DNA of 64,000 nt. Origin: Enoplolaimus lenunculus. Its lineage: Eukaryota; Nematoda; Enoplea; Enoplida; Thoracostomopsidae. The stretch is from positions 1 through 64,000 of the forward strand of contig JASANG010003505.1 in assembly GCA_030248215.1 (NCBI GenBank). Direction: 5' to 3'. This document shows positions 56,301 to 64,000 of this stretch, one piece after another. Numbering within the stretch: the stretch's first letter is position 1; every line of letters begins with the position of its first letter. Under the pieces are notes generated by a model. The model saw only the letters and a list, made by a program, of their open reading frames with translations, had not been told where the DNA came from and searched no databases. A program made the translations under genes and the position numbers.

Positions 56301-58982
56301 ATTACGAAATTCATCCAAAATGTTCAAAAATTTCGGTGTAGCCGCGATTTTTTTCTTTAAAATTTCAGTATGTCCGATAAATAATTGCATGTCTCCACTC
56401 AATTGTGTTGACAGAAAAATACATCTTTGAAACATTTATACTTCAATATCCGTTTTCTGTTTCCGTTATTTTTACTATCCGTTTACACCCTGATATTAAA
56501 TATACTCAGTTGAGTACACGCAGGCAGAACGCTTTTTTACCTTCCACACCGGGAAAATTTTTGGCCCCCCCCTGTAAATTTTGCAAGCTTGCTTGTAATT
56601 CATTGAAACCCTAGAATGCTCCTGTTGGAAAATCTTTAGCCCCCTCTATCAAGGTGAGCTGGATACGGCGTGCCTGCTTCCACAATCAAACTTACATTGT
56701 TGAACTGTTGAAAAGTCAATTTGTCACCAGCGAAATTGTACTGTTTTATCATATCCCGAATTTCGTATTCGGCTTTTCTGATTCCGACAACATTCAACGC
56801 ATCTCTAAGTTCTGATATGGGAATGTAACCGCTACCACTGACATCAATCTAAAACAGAATCTCGACAGTACAGATTTAAAATCAGTAAAGATTTAAAATC
56901 AGTAAAGATTTAAAATGAGTTAAGATTTAAAATCAGTAAAGATTTAAAATCAGTAAAGATTTAAAATCAGTAAAGATTTAAAATCAGTAAAGATTTAAAA
57001 TCAGTAAAGATTTAAAATCAGTAAAGATTTAAAATCAGTAAAGATTTAAAATCAGTAAAGATTTAAAATCAGTAAAGATTTAAAATCAGTAAAGATTTAA
57101 AATCAGTAAAGATTTGAAATCAGTAAATTCTCACACAGCAACGGGTAACATGGCACTGTCTCAGCTAATACTGGCTAGCAAAACGTTGCGCTTTAACCAA
57201 ATCTAAGTTGAACTTTTTTGATGGATGTAATGGTTGCCATGATAAATCAAATTTTACATGAAGCTTGAAGAGTTTTACAGCGATAATTTATGGGCAGTTT
57301 CCCGTCATGTTATTGCCGATCAGGGTTGGACGGTCGCGGCCTCGGTCTTGGCACGTCTCGGGATTTGGCTGGTCTCGTCTAGGTTTCGCTGTTTTGAGTC
57401 TCGCTGGTTTGCAAATCGAGACCAAAGAGGTAAACAAGCGACAAACGTTTTTGCTTTTTTCTGCTCAACGGTCATACTAATAGCAGTAATCGCTATTAGC
57501 TGAGCTAACCTGAGTTGAAGAAAGGACGTAGTAATATTTTACTCGTCTTTTGGGCTAAAATTATATATGTGAGCCACTTGAAATTGGGTACTTGTGTACT
57601 TCCGTCCACACTGTGACTGTTTTAAAAGAAGGCTCAAGTTTCTCAGAGTGATTATTTTATTTCATTATGACACAGATGGCTTAGGCTTAGGCTTCAGCTT
57701 AGGCATGGGAGTGGGGAAGTAAACGAGTAAATAAAGTTGCACAGCAAAAGCAAATTGAATGAGCTTTTTACAGAGTTGATCACCAAGTAATGTTTTCATT
57801 AATATTGGCACTGATGGTCCCATATAATCCACATGAGTTCATTATTTTCATATGCATGCAACGTCTGTTATAATTGTAGTTGGTGATCGTTTTGCGAAAG
57901 TTTTCAATCGATGCGTTCGCCCTGACGACTCAAATTTTTTTATTCGACGGCATCGACGTTACTTGCAGTTGCAGAGATGAGTCGAATGACGTTAATGGTT
58001 ACCGAGTTATGGTCAAATAACTGATTTGGTCCGCTGCCAGCAATTTGACTATAAATGTTTAGCATAAGCCTCACTTCAAGCCGAATGCTTAGCATAAGCC
58101 TCATTTCATGCCGAATGCTTAGCATAAGCCGCAGCCTAAGCCTATGGTTACGCTTAAGAAAATAATGAACAATAGTAGTGCACCTTTTGCCTTCTATCAG
58201 ACAAACGTTAGTGTTGGAGAAACCAATTAAATACCGTAGTATTCGTAGCTGCGCTTCTAAAGCGGGCTGGGTATAAAAAGTGTTTGACTTGGATGCGTAT
58301 AAAAAGCGAGGGAAAAATTTGTGATTCTTTACCCACCAAAAGTTTAACTAACAAACGATGAACCTACGAGGGCTTATCCCGATGTTACATAGTTTTACTT
58401 TACAGAATTACAGTTCGCTTGGGACATGGCTGTCAGGGTACAACCAGAGGCCAGCTTGTATGTCTCCGGGCATTTGACCTTTCGTTGCTGGTAGAATTTT
58501 TCCTGAAGGCTTCGGCAGTTTCAGTCGTGACATTTTTCGCATGTTAAAATAATTGTGTCTCACTAATTTTTGTGCAATTTTGGCCTATGTAAAGATCAGG
58601 AGCGCAACGTTTTTCTGTGCGACTAGAACAGAGTAAGTTTAAGCTTTATACTAATTTTTTGCTTGGCGTAGGCTTAGGCTTAGACTTAAGAATGAACTCA
58701 TTCTTACGCTTAGGCTTAGGCTTAGGCTTAGGAATATGCTTATAATACTGTTCCGCCCCTGTTCTTTACATTGGCCGTAACTTTCAAGGGGCAGTGACAT
58801 GGACTATAATGAGGCGACGATTGAGTGGTAGGCGGCCAATTCTCTTGGTTCGAGCTGACTAAAATGTCGAGAACCGATTGATTACACTTGTTCATTGAAC
58901 GTACCGTGTTGAATGCTTCAGACAGCTCCGATATTTGTTCTGGATTCAGTAATAAACTCGCGCGAGTGCCTGTGTCATTCAT
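44313..58982 (-). CDS. PLS/plst-1-like: Plastin/fimbrin actin-bundling protein
   Basis: Cross-links actin filaments into bundles in the cytoplasm. Exons, in gene order: 58905-58982, 56696-56848, 55963-56129, 55283-55378, 53812-54019, 52293-52433, 51581-51703, 50798-50966, 49332-49453, 47708-47897, 46621-46730, 45282-45425, 44313-44510. Phases agree throughout and give 632 residues (human plastins 627-630). EF-hand 1 has a full loop [12 protein letters not shown] at 28-39; the second is degenerate. Four calponin-homology domains follow in two actin-binding pairs, roughly 120-235, 263-370, 393-500 and 512-620. Landmarks are [86 protein letters not shown] and the C-terminal [19 protein letters not shown]. 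The tail extends about ten residues past the usual end ([14 protein letters not shown]). Introns hold MITEs, a mini-Helitron and a 17-bp array. Intact. Confidence 0.95.
44814..45281. mobile_element. AT-rich inverted-repeat element (family I-like) in plastin intron 12
   Basis: GTATATACAAAAACTTTTTTG at the left and TTTATTTTGTGTGTATAC at the right are imperfect inverted repeats. The right end is shared with 59413-59467 (CTTGAAAATTTAAGAA...). It reaches exactly to the plastin exon 12 donor, so the donor GTATAC is the element's terminal base sequence. Confidence 0.45.
45545..45990. mobile_element. TA-flanked inverted-repeat element (family E), full copy
   Basis: Begins TACTGTAGTTACTTGAATAAG and ends TATTCGGGTCACTACAGTA. 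About 446 bp, same interior as the copy at 30767-31212. It lies in plastin intron 11. Confidence 0.85.
46381..46562 (+). mobile_element. TTAGGC-bearing hAT-like MITE family A
   Basis: Begins GGCCAATGTTACTTTCAGG and ends CCCCTTCAAGTAACATGGGCC. The flanks AACGAATC (46373-46380) and AACTAATC (46563-46570) match at 7 of 8 positions. It lies in plastin intron 11, 58 bp from the exon 11 donor. Confidence 0.88.
47367..47692 (-). mobile_element. TTAGGC-bearing MITE family B with long telomere-like array
   Basis: Begins GGCCCATGTATCAAACAGG and ends CGGCCCTGTTCTATACATAGGCC. The interior is about 200 bp of GGCTTAGG, GCTTAGGAATAGGCTCATCC and similar repeats, the longest array of any copy here. It lies in plastin intron 10, only 15 bp from the exon 10 donor. 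Confidence 0.88.
47950..48620. repeat. Degenerate tandem repeat, about 130-190 bp x 4
   Basis: Four successive units share GCTAATATGCAAATTA, TAACTATTCAATTATCGG, GGTTTTGGAGGTTTGTAAAC and CCCAAAAACCCTT, with clear divergence and length differences. It lies in plastin intron 9 and is followed by a GACGGACA-rich tail. Confidence 0.75.
48640..48800. repeat. CGGACAGA microsatellite with retroelement-like tail sequence
   Basis: AAAATCGGTCCAGCCGTTCC followed by runs of GGACAGAC and GGACGGAC and then ATCCACTATTCGACC. This arrangement is common near the 3' ends of several transposon types. No coding part is present. Confidence 0.5.
49594..49791 (+). mobile_element. TTAGGC-bearing hAT-like MITE family A
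   Basis: Begins GGCCAATGTTACTTTTAGG and ends GACGGTCCTAAAGTAACATG. The flanks GGAAAGAT and GGAAAGAC match at 7 of 8. The left CCTAAGCC block carries an internal duplication (AAGCGTATTCCTAAGCCTAA twice). It lies in plastin intron 8. Confidence 0.85.
50281..50517 (+). CDS. Possible small secreted peptide nested in plastin intron 8
   Basis: A 78-codon frame begins [20 protein letters not shown], a plausible signal peptide, followed by a short part with cysteines ([13 protein letters not shown]). It lies antisense to plastin. No homologue or domain is recognised, no promoter or poly(A) site is evident, and chance frames of this length occur elsewhere here, so it is only a candidate. Confidence 0.15.
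   Translation: MLRIIILLTEICFILSTTHLSCDDKCHSIKGLPPVLIIQIQNAVNWSFRTADFNFERFAVISSWYSNYKKNDHCRNNN
51758..51931 (+). mobile_element. Mini-Helitron, copy 2
   Basis: Starts TCTATATATTAAAGCTGG, ends CTAG, sits between A and T, and carries the TTTTGCGCATTGCGCAAAG hairpin about 10 bp before its end. It shares ends and interior (CCCACATACGTATTTTGGGC) with copy 1 at 26873-27038. It lies in plastin intron 6. Confidence 0.75.
52924..53340. mobile_element. TA-flanked inverted-repeat element (family E), full copy
   Basis: Begins GCAGTGATCCGAATAAGAGG and ends TTATTCGGGTCACTACAGTA. Same interior as 30767-31212 and 45545-45990. It lies in plastin intron 5. Confidence 0.82.
54364..54730. mobile_element. CAGTGGCGGATCC-type element (family F), copy 1
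   Basis: Begins CAATGGCGGATCCATTGGGG and ends CAGGATCTCAAAATGG read from the right, with CCTGGATCCGCCACTG at 54715-54730. Poly-C/G blocks lie just inside the ends. It shares ACGAACTATTG and CATCTCGACAAAAATT with copy 2 at 61047. It lies in plastin intron 4. Confidence 0.75.
55101..55231 (-). mobile_element. TTAGGC-bearing MITE family A, truncated
   Basis: The right end CCCCTAAAAGTAACATTGGCC is clear, with GACTTAGGCTTAGGCTTAGG inside; the left end is degenerate near 55101. It lies in plastin intron 4, about 50 bp from exon 4. Confidence 0.7.
55585..55790. mobile_element. Family C2 fragment
   Basis: TTGCGACCGGATATCCGATAG followed by CCGGTTACGGTATCTGG and a block (GTGGTCGGAACATTATAAAGC) shared with 16129-16568. 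Only the left half is present; the right side runs into tRNA-like sequence. It lies in plastin intron 3. Confidence 0.55.
55795..55858 (-). other. tRNA-like segment (possible SINE or tRNA pseudogene)
   Basis: The minus strand reads GTGGCGTATGGTAGAGCG, a good polymerase III A box, then GGGTCTCCAGG and GTGAGTTCGAAGG, a good B box at normal spacing. Acceptor-stem pairing was not convincing, so it is called tRNA-like only. Confidence 0.4.
56150..56492. mobile_element. Family C3 element in plastin intron 2
   Basis: The left end GGGTATCCGTTTCAGTCTCC is weak; the right end ATCCGTTTACACCCTG is clear. The interior matches 62863-63184 (AAAAATTACGAAATTCATCC, TTGACAGAAAAAT). It starts about 20 bp upstream of the exon 3 acceptor. 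Confidence 0.65.
56872..57127. repeat. 17-bp tandem array x about 15 next to a plastin acceptor
   Basis: Fifteen near-identical copies of GATTTAAAATCAGTAAA; one carries a small variant (GAGTTAA). In the gene's orientation the array ends 23 bases upstream of the exon 2 acceptor (AG at 56849-56850), so it fills the region where a branch site would lie. Confidence 0.92.
58434..58776 (-). mobile_element. Family C fragment carrying a family B TTAGGC MITE
   Basis: A family C left end (CAGGGTACAACCAGAGGCC) at 58434 runs to about 58581, where a family B element begins (GGCCTATGTAAAGATCAGG) and ends at 58776 (CTGTTCTTTACATTGGCC). The array inside is (GGCTTA)n on the plus strand. It is the same C-plus-B association as at 20176-20716, in plastin intron 1. 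Confidence 0.7.
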
Positions 58983-59138
58983 GTCGAATAATTATTACTT
59001 AAATGATACCCAAGTGTTATTTTTTAAACAGTAAGGATAAGATTGATAAAGCTTGAGCCAAACTAACTGCTAACTTTTTATATATTCTGCATGGTAGCAG
59101 GATCGTAGCCAAGCTATCAGCTCGGGAGGGTATAATTT

Positions 59139-59328
59139 GGCCAATGTTACTTTAACGGGCGTAACAGTAGATTAAGCGTATTCGTAAGCCTAAGCCTAAC
59201 CCTAAGCGTTGCAGAAATGTGTTCCTAAGCCTAAGCCTAAGCCTAAGGAAAAAATTTAATCTACATTTTAAACCTACTCTTTTTATGGACCTACCAGGAA
59301 CCTGGACCCCCTTCAAGTAACATAGGCC
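59139..59328 (+). mobile_element. TTAGGC-bearing hAT-like MITE family A
   Basis: Begins GGCCAATGTTACTTTAACG and ends CCCCTTCAAGTAACATAGGCC. The flanks TATAATTT and TTTAATTT match at 7 of 8. It is about 160 bp upstream of the plastin start, so it lies in or near its promoter. Confidence 0.88.
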
Positions 59329-59835
59329 TTTAATTTTATGTTAACGGTAATTTTTGGTGCCACTCGGCAGCGTCCGGCCAGCGGCGCGCAACGAGTATAG
59401 CGCAAACCTAAGACTTGAAAATTTAAGAAGTGTCTTGAAATTTCAAGACAACGTTTTTGTGTGTAGGAGACTCATATCTGCGCGCATTTGAGGGCTGCCA
59501 TTCGTATGGGCCCCCGGGCCTCCCACCACCTTAACCCCAACCTGTCTGATCCACAGTTCCACAATATTTGCTTTAGCATAAGCAGCTGGAAGAGCACGCG
59601 TTCGAACTGTATAAAGTTACAAACGGCATTTAAGCAGACATGATGCAGTTGAAACTGCTGTTATCGTCGACTCTTAAGTGGAAAATCATGCTGCTACGAC
59701 TGACTGACTTAAGAAAATCCTGTAATTAATCGCGTGCCCAAACTACACAAGGTTAAAATATTTGTATAGGAATTTAATACAAAAATAGCATATCTGGCTT
59801 TTCCATCGCTTCGCTCGCCAGAATGTGCTTGCAAT

Positions 59836-60050
59836 CAGTGCCGGAGCAGGCAGGGATGCGGGCTCCCCCCAAATTCTAGAGTAAGGGCCCCCCAAACTAC
59901 TCAGGAGCGAAGCGAGCGAGAAGCCAGACGCATTTTAAAACTTAAACGATTTTGGTTTCAACCGGTTAGGGCGGGGGCTCATTTAGGAGCGGAGTCCGCC
60001 AAATGGGAGGGTATGGGGGGCCGCTGCTCCGGCCCTTCCTGCAATTCAAC
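59836..60050. mobile_element. Possible inverted-repeat element with G/C-run ends
   Basis: CAGTGCCGGAGCAGGCAGG at the left and GGCCGCTGCTCCGGCCCTTCC at the right are imperfect inverted repeats with C and G runs just inside. Two copies of GCGAAGCGAGCGAG-like words occur within or beside it. Boundaries are uncertain. Confidence 0.4.
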
Positions 60051-60683
60051 TTGTTTAGACTCCAAACTGCCCAACATCTGACATGCGCCTGACTTTTCGC
60101 TACCTAAACATTAGTGTGCATAAGGGCAGCAAAAACTATTGCGCAAGGGCTCAGAACGCGCCACCACGGTCGTTTTCAAACGGGATAGGAACGATATATT
60201 CCCACTCCCACTTCCTCGAAATTCCAATATAAACACAAAGAACGCACTTTTAACAAATGTAGAAACCCTACAGGGGTCAAAAAAGCGATTACCGCTCGTA
60301 TTTCACCCCGCAAGCATAAAGTGTAACTCTAAGCGGCAACCTACAAGCCCCTAAGCAATGTCAGTATCTATAAAACTTTTGCTAACAGTGAAGGAAGTGC
60401 ACAACACAGCCTGCGTTTATAATATCTTGTGTGACACAAAGATTTGTGTCAGTACAAAACCAAAATAGCCACGATTATTACCGTTATCAAGAACCCAAAA
60501 CACGATTCTTAAGCTAAAACAGTTGGTTACAAAAGTAAAATACCAAAGTTGAACGGTACAAAAAATTGCTAAATTTACAAAGCAAACAGCATTATATAAA
60601 TGCATCTATGCGTTACTGCATTACGTGTAAACACGTTCATTGTACACTGGTTATTCACAGAAATGTAGTTTACAGCAAAACAC

Positions 60684-60862
60684 GGCCAATGTTTACATTA
60701 AAGGGCGTAAACAGTAGATTAAGCGTATTCCTAAGCCTAAGCCTAAAGCCTAAGCGTTGCAAAAGTGAGTTTCTAAGCCTAAGCGTAAGCCTAAGCAAAA
60801 AAATACAATCTAATCCTACTCTTTTATAGACCCACAAGAAACGTGGACACCCGTTAAAGTAA
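60684..60862 (+). mobile_element. TTAGGC-bearing MITE family A
   Basis: Begins GGCCAATGTTTACATTAAAGG and ends GGACACCCGTTAAAGTAA, with AAAACAC-like flanks. It has the standard ACAGTAGATTAAGCGTATTCC block and two (CCTAAG)n runs. Confidence 0.82.
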
Positions 60863-61046
60863 AAAACACAGTAGTTACTTGATGATTCAACCGTCTCTAC
60901 AAACAGTAAATTTTATCAATTCTCATGCGTCAGTCAGTCTGTTGAAAAGTTATAGTTTTTTTGCGATGTATTCATAGCAGCTGTGCCCCCCCCCACCCGG
61001 TCCAAGACTTTTTAGTAGACGAAGCGAGCACATACTCTATAGATGG

Positions 61047-61218
61047 CAGTGGCGGATCCAGGATCTCAAAATGGGGGGGGCAAAATTTCACAGGTAATAA
61101 ACTTACTTTTGACCCATACACAAACCACGAACTATTGTAACAAAATTGTTATAGAATTTTTGTCGAGATGCTGTGGGGGGGCCCACGGCCGGGGTGGCCC
61201 CCCATGGATCCGCCATTG
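61047..61218. mobile_element. CAGTGGCGGATCC-type hAT-like element (family F), copy 2
   Basis: Begins CAGTGGCGGATCCAGG and ends CCATGGATCCGCCATTG, with an exact 8-bp target duplication ATAGATGG (61039-61046 and 61219-61226), which supports hAT. G and C runs lie inside both ends. Confidence 0.88.
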
Positions 61219-61717
61219 ATAGATGGTGCACGGAAACACTGGGTCTTGAACTAATGTTCCCGGTTCTTCGTGATTAGCCCCCGCAGCGGGATTCGGTCAA
61301 AACGGTTCCGGTTTTGAAAGTTTTTGTATATTTGAGTTTCTCATAATCTCTCCTGATCATTTTCACAATCAAATTTGGATTTTGTAAAAAAATTTCATTT
61401 AAAACGCCAGAATGAGATCAAAAACTTTAAAAAAAACTAATCATAACGTATCATTCGACGCAGCTTCGTGAGCTGAATCCAGTTGGCGGACATTAGCATT
61501 GCCATTATTTCATTTCAGGACCGGATATATTCGTGTAAGTTGAGGTTTTTGAGATCCAGCACAGAGAGAGAAATTTTTTGACCTGTACAATTTTTATACA
61601 ACCTGTAAAAGTGCGTTTTTGTAATATCCTCATTATTCCGCTTGTATACGCCTTTGTTAGCGGCGTCCATTTTAGCGACATACTTAATAATTTAAGTTTT
61701 AGGCATACAAGAAGGCT

Positions 61718-61932
61718 GGCCCATGTATAGAACAGGGCCGGAACAGTAGTATATGCATATTTCTAAGCCTAAGCCTAAGCCTAAGCCTAAGCCTAAGCGC
61801 ATGGATGAGCCTATTCCTAAGCCTAAACCTAAGCCTAAGCCTAAGTTTAAGCAAAAAAATTAGTCTAAATCTTAAAATGACTCTATTATAGCCCCTCCGG
61901 AAAACGATCCTGCCCTGTTCTATATATGGGCC
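61718..61932 (+). mobile_element. TTAGGC-bearing MITE family B, well-preserved
   Basis: Begins GGCCCATGTATAGAACAGG and ends CCCTGTTCTATATATGGGCC. The interior starts with five perfect CTAAGC units, then GCATGGATGAGCCTATTCC and another run. It is the type copy of family B in this window. Confidence 0.88.
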
Positions 61933-62130
61933 AATGAATGTATTGGGAATTTTCTGCTTTAATGTTTTTACTATTGCAACCGGCAACTGTAACCGTGTTT
62001 TGTACCTGCCATAATATTTAATCAGAGTTCACGTCATCAAATTTTAAATTTGAAGTCGTTTATCAGCAGTTTTAGTGGGAATGTTTTAATTTGTCAGGAT
62101 GCAACCGGATATGAAAAATACTGGAATTAC

Positions 62131-62362
62131 GCACAAAAAAGAATTTCTGTATTTATTCAGAAAAGTATTTTCTGTGGCAAATCTGAAAACTTTTTCTGAT
62201 ATTTAAGACAATTTTTCTAAAAACAACAGTAAAATGTTGATTTTCAGACTTTATTTCAACACTTTTTGAAAACTTTTCTAACTTTTGAAGTACACCTTGT
62301 TAATCATATTTCTTAAATGTCAGAAATTTTTCATAAATATCAGAAATATAATTTTGAGTAGA
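62131..62362 (-). mobile_element. AT-rich inverted-repeat element (family I), copy 2
   Basis: Reverse-oriented relative of 33842-34092: it starts near TACGCACAAAAAAGAATTTC and ends GAAATATAATTTTGAGTAGA. Shared blocks are TTCTGTGGCAAATCTGAAAA and CACCTTGTTAATCATATTTC. Confidence 0.6.
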
Positions 62363-62862
62363 AGCCGGAGCTGGAAACATTGATTGTTTCTGCCGACGTT
62401 CACCCAACCGGGCCTATTTTGTGAAATCTTTGCATATTTGAGTTTCTCACGCTCTCACTGATCGTTTTATCAGCTTTGCAAATTTGGAAAATTAAATTTT
62501 TAGCTCATAGGCCCTTTTCGGAGTCGAAAAAATCTTTTATGATGTTCAGTAATTTCTATGTCACCAATACAGTTAGAGCGCTCGAGTTAGATTATGTTCA
62601 TTTTAACGCCGTCTGACCACTTCCTCGAGCTATACTCGAAATAACACCTTTGACTCGCTGCTACCAGTCTGGGTGGGGCGGCAAATGAATTTGACCATAC
62701 TCCCGAGCAATTAGTTGTGCCTCGAGACTGCGTCGACTGATATACATTTTCGGGCGAAGGTCCTCGAATCAATTGCGGTAGCAATCACATGTGATTGCGC
62801 AATAATTACCCTTTTATAAATAATTTTTCTATCTTTGTTTTGGCTCGTATCAGCTGGTGTCA

Positions 62863-64000
62863 CCGGATATCCGTTTCCGTTATAGAAATTCCAAAAATTG
62901 TCATTTTTTCGCTCAAAATTAGTTAGAAATCACGTACGTATACGTCTCGCAATTTTTCATTACAAATATGCTATACAATTGTTCGATATGAAAGAAAAAT
63001 ATGCAAATTTATGCAAATCTTCTAAAATTCGATACATCCTCGATTTGTTGTTTAAAATTTTAGAAAGCTTGGTGAATTTCTGCAGGCCTCAATTGTTTTG
63101 GTAGAAAAATAAAACATCTTTGAAACTTTCATACTTCAGTATTCGTATTCCGTTTCCGTTATTTTTATTGGCCGTTTACACCCTTCGTATTATTATGACA
63201 ATGTTTTGTTTCTACACTTCACTAAGCATCATAAAACATCGATTTTGTGATTTAATAAATACGTCTTGCTGTCTTTCATATCATATATGCTGTTAATTTG
63301 GAATATCATATGATATTCGCCAATATGTCTGATAGTGTCATGTGACATTCGAACACTTGTATGTTTAGTATACCCTGTGTACCCGTTGCTTTTGTATAAC
63401 AATATTACATGATATTCAACTTTTGTCTGTCCGTATATATTGGTAAAAATTTTATGCTGATGTAGAAGCAACATGTGACAAAACGAGACCAGACTGCCGG
63501 ATAATAACGTGAACCCTGCGAAAGAGTTGGGCAGCAAATTAATTTTAGAACCGCCGAATGTTTTCGGCGTTGAGAGATGATTGACATATGCACAATCCCA
63601 AAGACGTATTTATTAAATCACAAAATCGATGTTTTATGATGCTTAGTGAAGTGTAGAAACAAAACATTGTCATAATAATACGAAGGGTTTTAACGGCCAA
63701 TGAAGAAAATAACGGAAACGGATACGATCAACTGCCGTATGAAACGTTCAAAGATGTTTTATTTTTCTACCAAACAATTTAGGCCTGGAGAATTTCATGC
63801 TTAAAGCTTTCTAAAATTTTAAACAACAAATAGAGGATGATTATCGATTTTTAGAAGACTTACCATAAATTTGAATATTTTTTATTCACATATCAAACAA
63901 TGTATAGCATATTTGTAATGAAAATTGTGAGACGTATACTTACGTGATTTCTAAATAATTTTTGAGCGAAAAAATGACAATTTTTGAAATTTGTATAACG
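62863..64000. repeat. Large inverted repeat with family C3 arms, cut by the window edge
   Basis: The left arm (about 62863-63267) and right arm (63601 to at least 64000) are near-perfect reverse complements around an about 333-bp spacer. The outer part of each arm is a family C3 element (ATCCGTTTCCGTTATAG, GGCCGTTTACACCC); the inner about 85 bp (GACAATGTTTTGTTTCTACAC...AATAAATACGTCTT) is other sequence present in both arms. The spacer contains small palindromes such as ATCATATGATAT. Confidence 0.85.

Noticed and set aside
60139-60354. 71-codon plus-strand frame with a K/R-rich sequence
   Set aside because: No domain, no matching upstream exon and transposon surroundings; kept only as a possibility.
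62660-62780. Minus-strand stretch reading MYISRRSLEAQLIAREYGQI…
   Set aside because: Looks protein-like but is only about 28 codons from its Met, with a stop close upstream and no clear splice partner. Cannot be told from chance.

Overview
This 64 kb window is eukaryotic DNA that looks like a nematode. Three animal genes are split by introns with GT-AG borders and short T-rich acceptors. Many interspersed elements carry runs of TTAGGC, the nematode telomere repeat. The species is not identifiable from sequence alone; a repeat-rich early-branching nematode would fit, but that is a guess.

Layout. (1) 754-14523, plus strand: a complete calcium-independent phospholipase A2 of the PLA2G6 type, 17 coding exons, about 895 residues, with ankyrin repeats followed by a patatin-type lipase domain (GGG oxyanion motif, GTSIG, DGG). 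(2) 14524-21872: intergenic, packed with short DNA transposons. (3) 21873-37409, plus strand: a membrane-bound histidine acid phosphatase, 12 exons, about 466 residues, with signal peptide, RHGDRTP and HD catalytic motifs and a C-terminal membrane anchor. (4) 37410-44312: intergenic, with a broken Gypsy-family fossil. (5) 44313-58982, minus strand: a complete plastin/fimbrin, 13 exons, 632 residues, with an EF-hand region and four calponin-homology domains. (6) 58983-64000: intergenic, more transposons, ending in a large inverted repeat that runs off the window. In all three genes the exon phases fit together with no leftover bases. The genes belong to unrelated pathways (lipid hydrolysis, phosphate-ester hydrolysis, actin bundling) and do not look like an operon.

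The most unusual structure is in the acid phosphatase. Two of its introns end in large tandem arrays, 19 units of about 52 bp and 15 units of 109 bp. Each unit is a copy of the intron's 3' end together with the first 37 or 29 bases of the following exon, so the gene carries 19 and 15 consecutive near-identical 3' splice sites ahead of two of its exons. Only the last unit in each array leads into the rest of the exon. A third array in plastin lies 23 bp upstream of an acceptor.

The second notable signal is two related families of non-autonomous elements with hAT-like 8-bp target duplications whose interiors are TTAGGC arrays. They are scattered through introns and intergenic DNA and in one place are nested three deep. 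Other families recognised are CCGG-rich hAT-like elements, TA-flanked inverted-repeat elements, near-palindromic foldbacks, two mini-Helitrons and two Gypsy fossil fragments.
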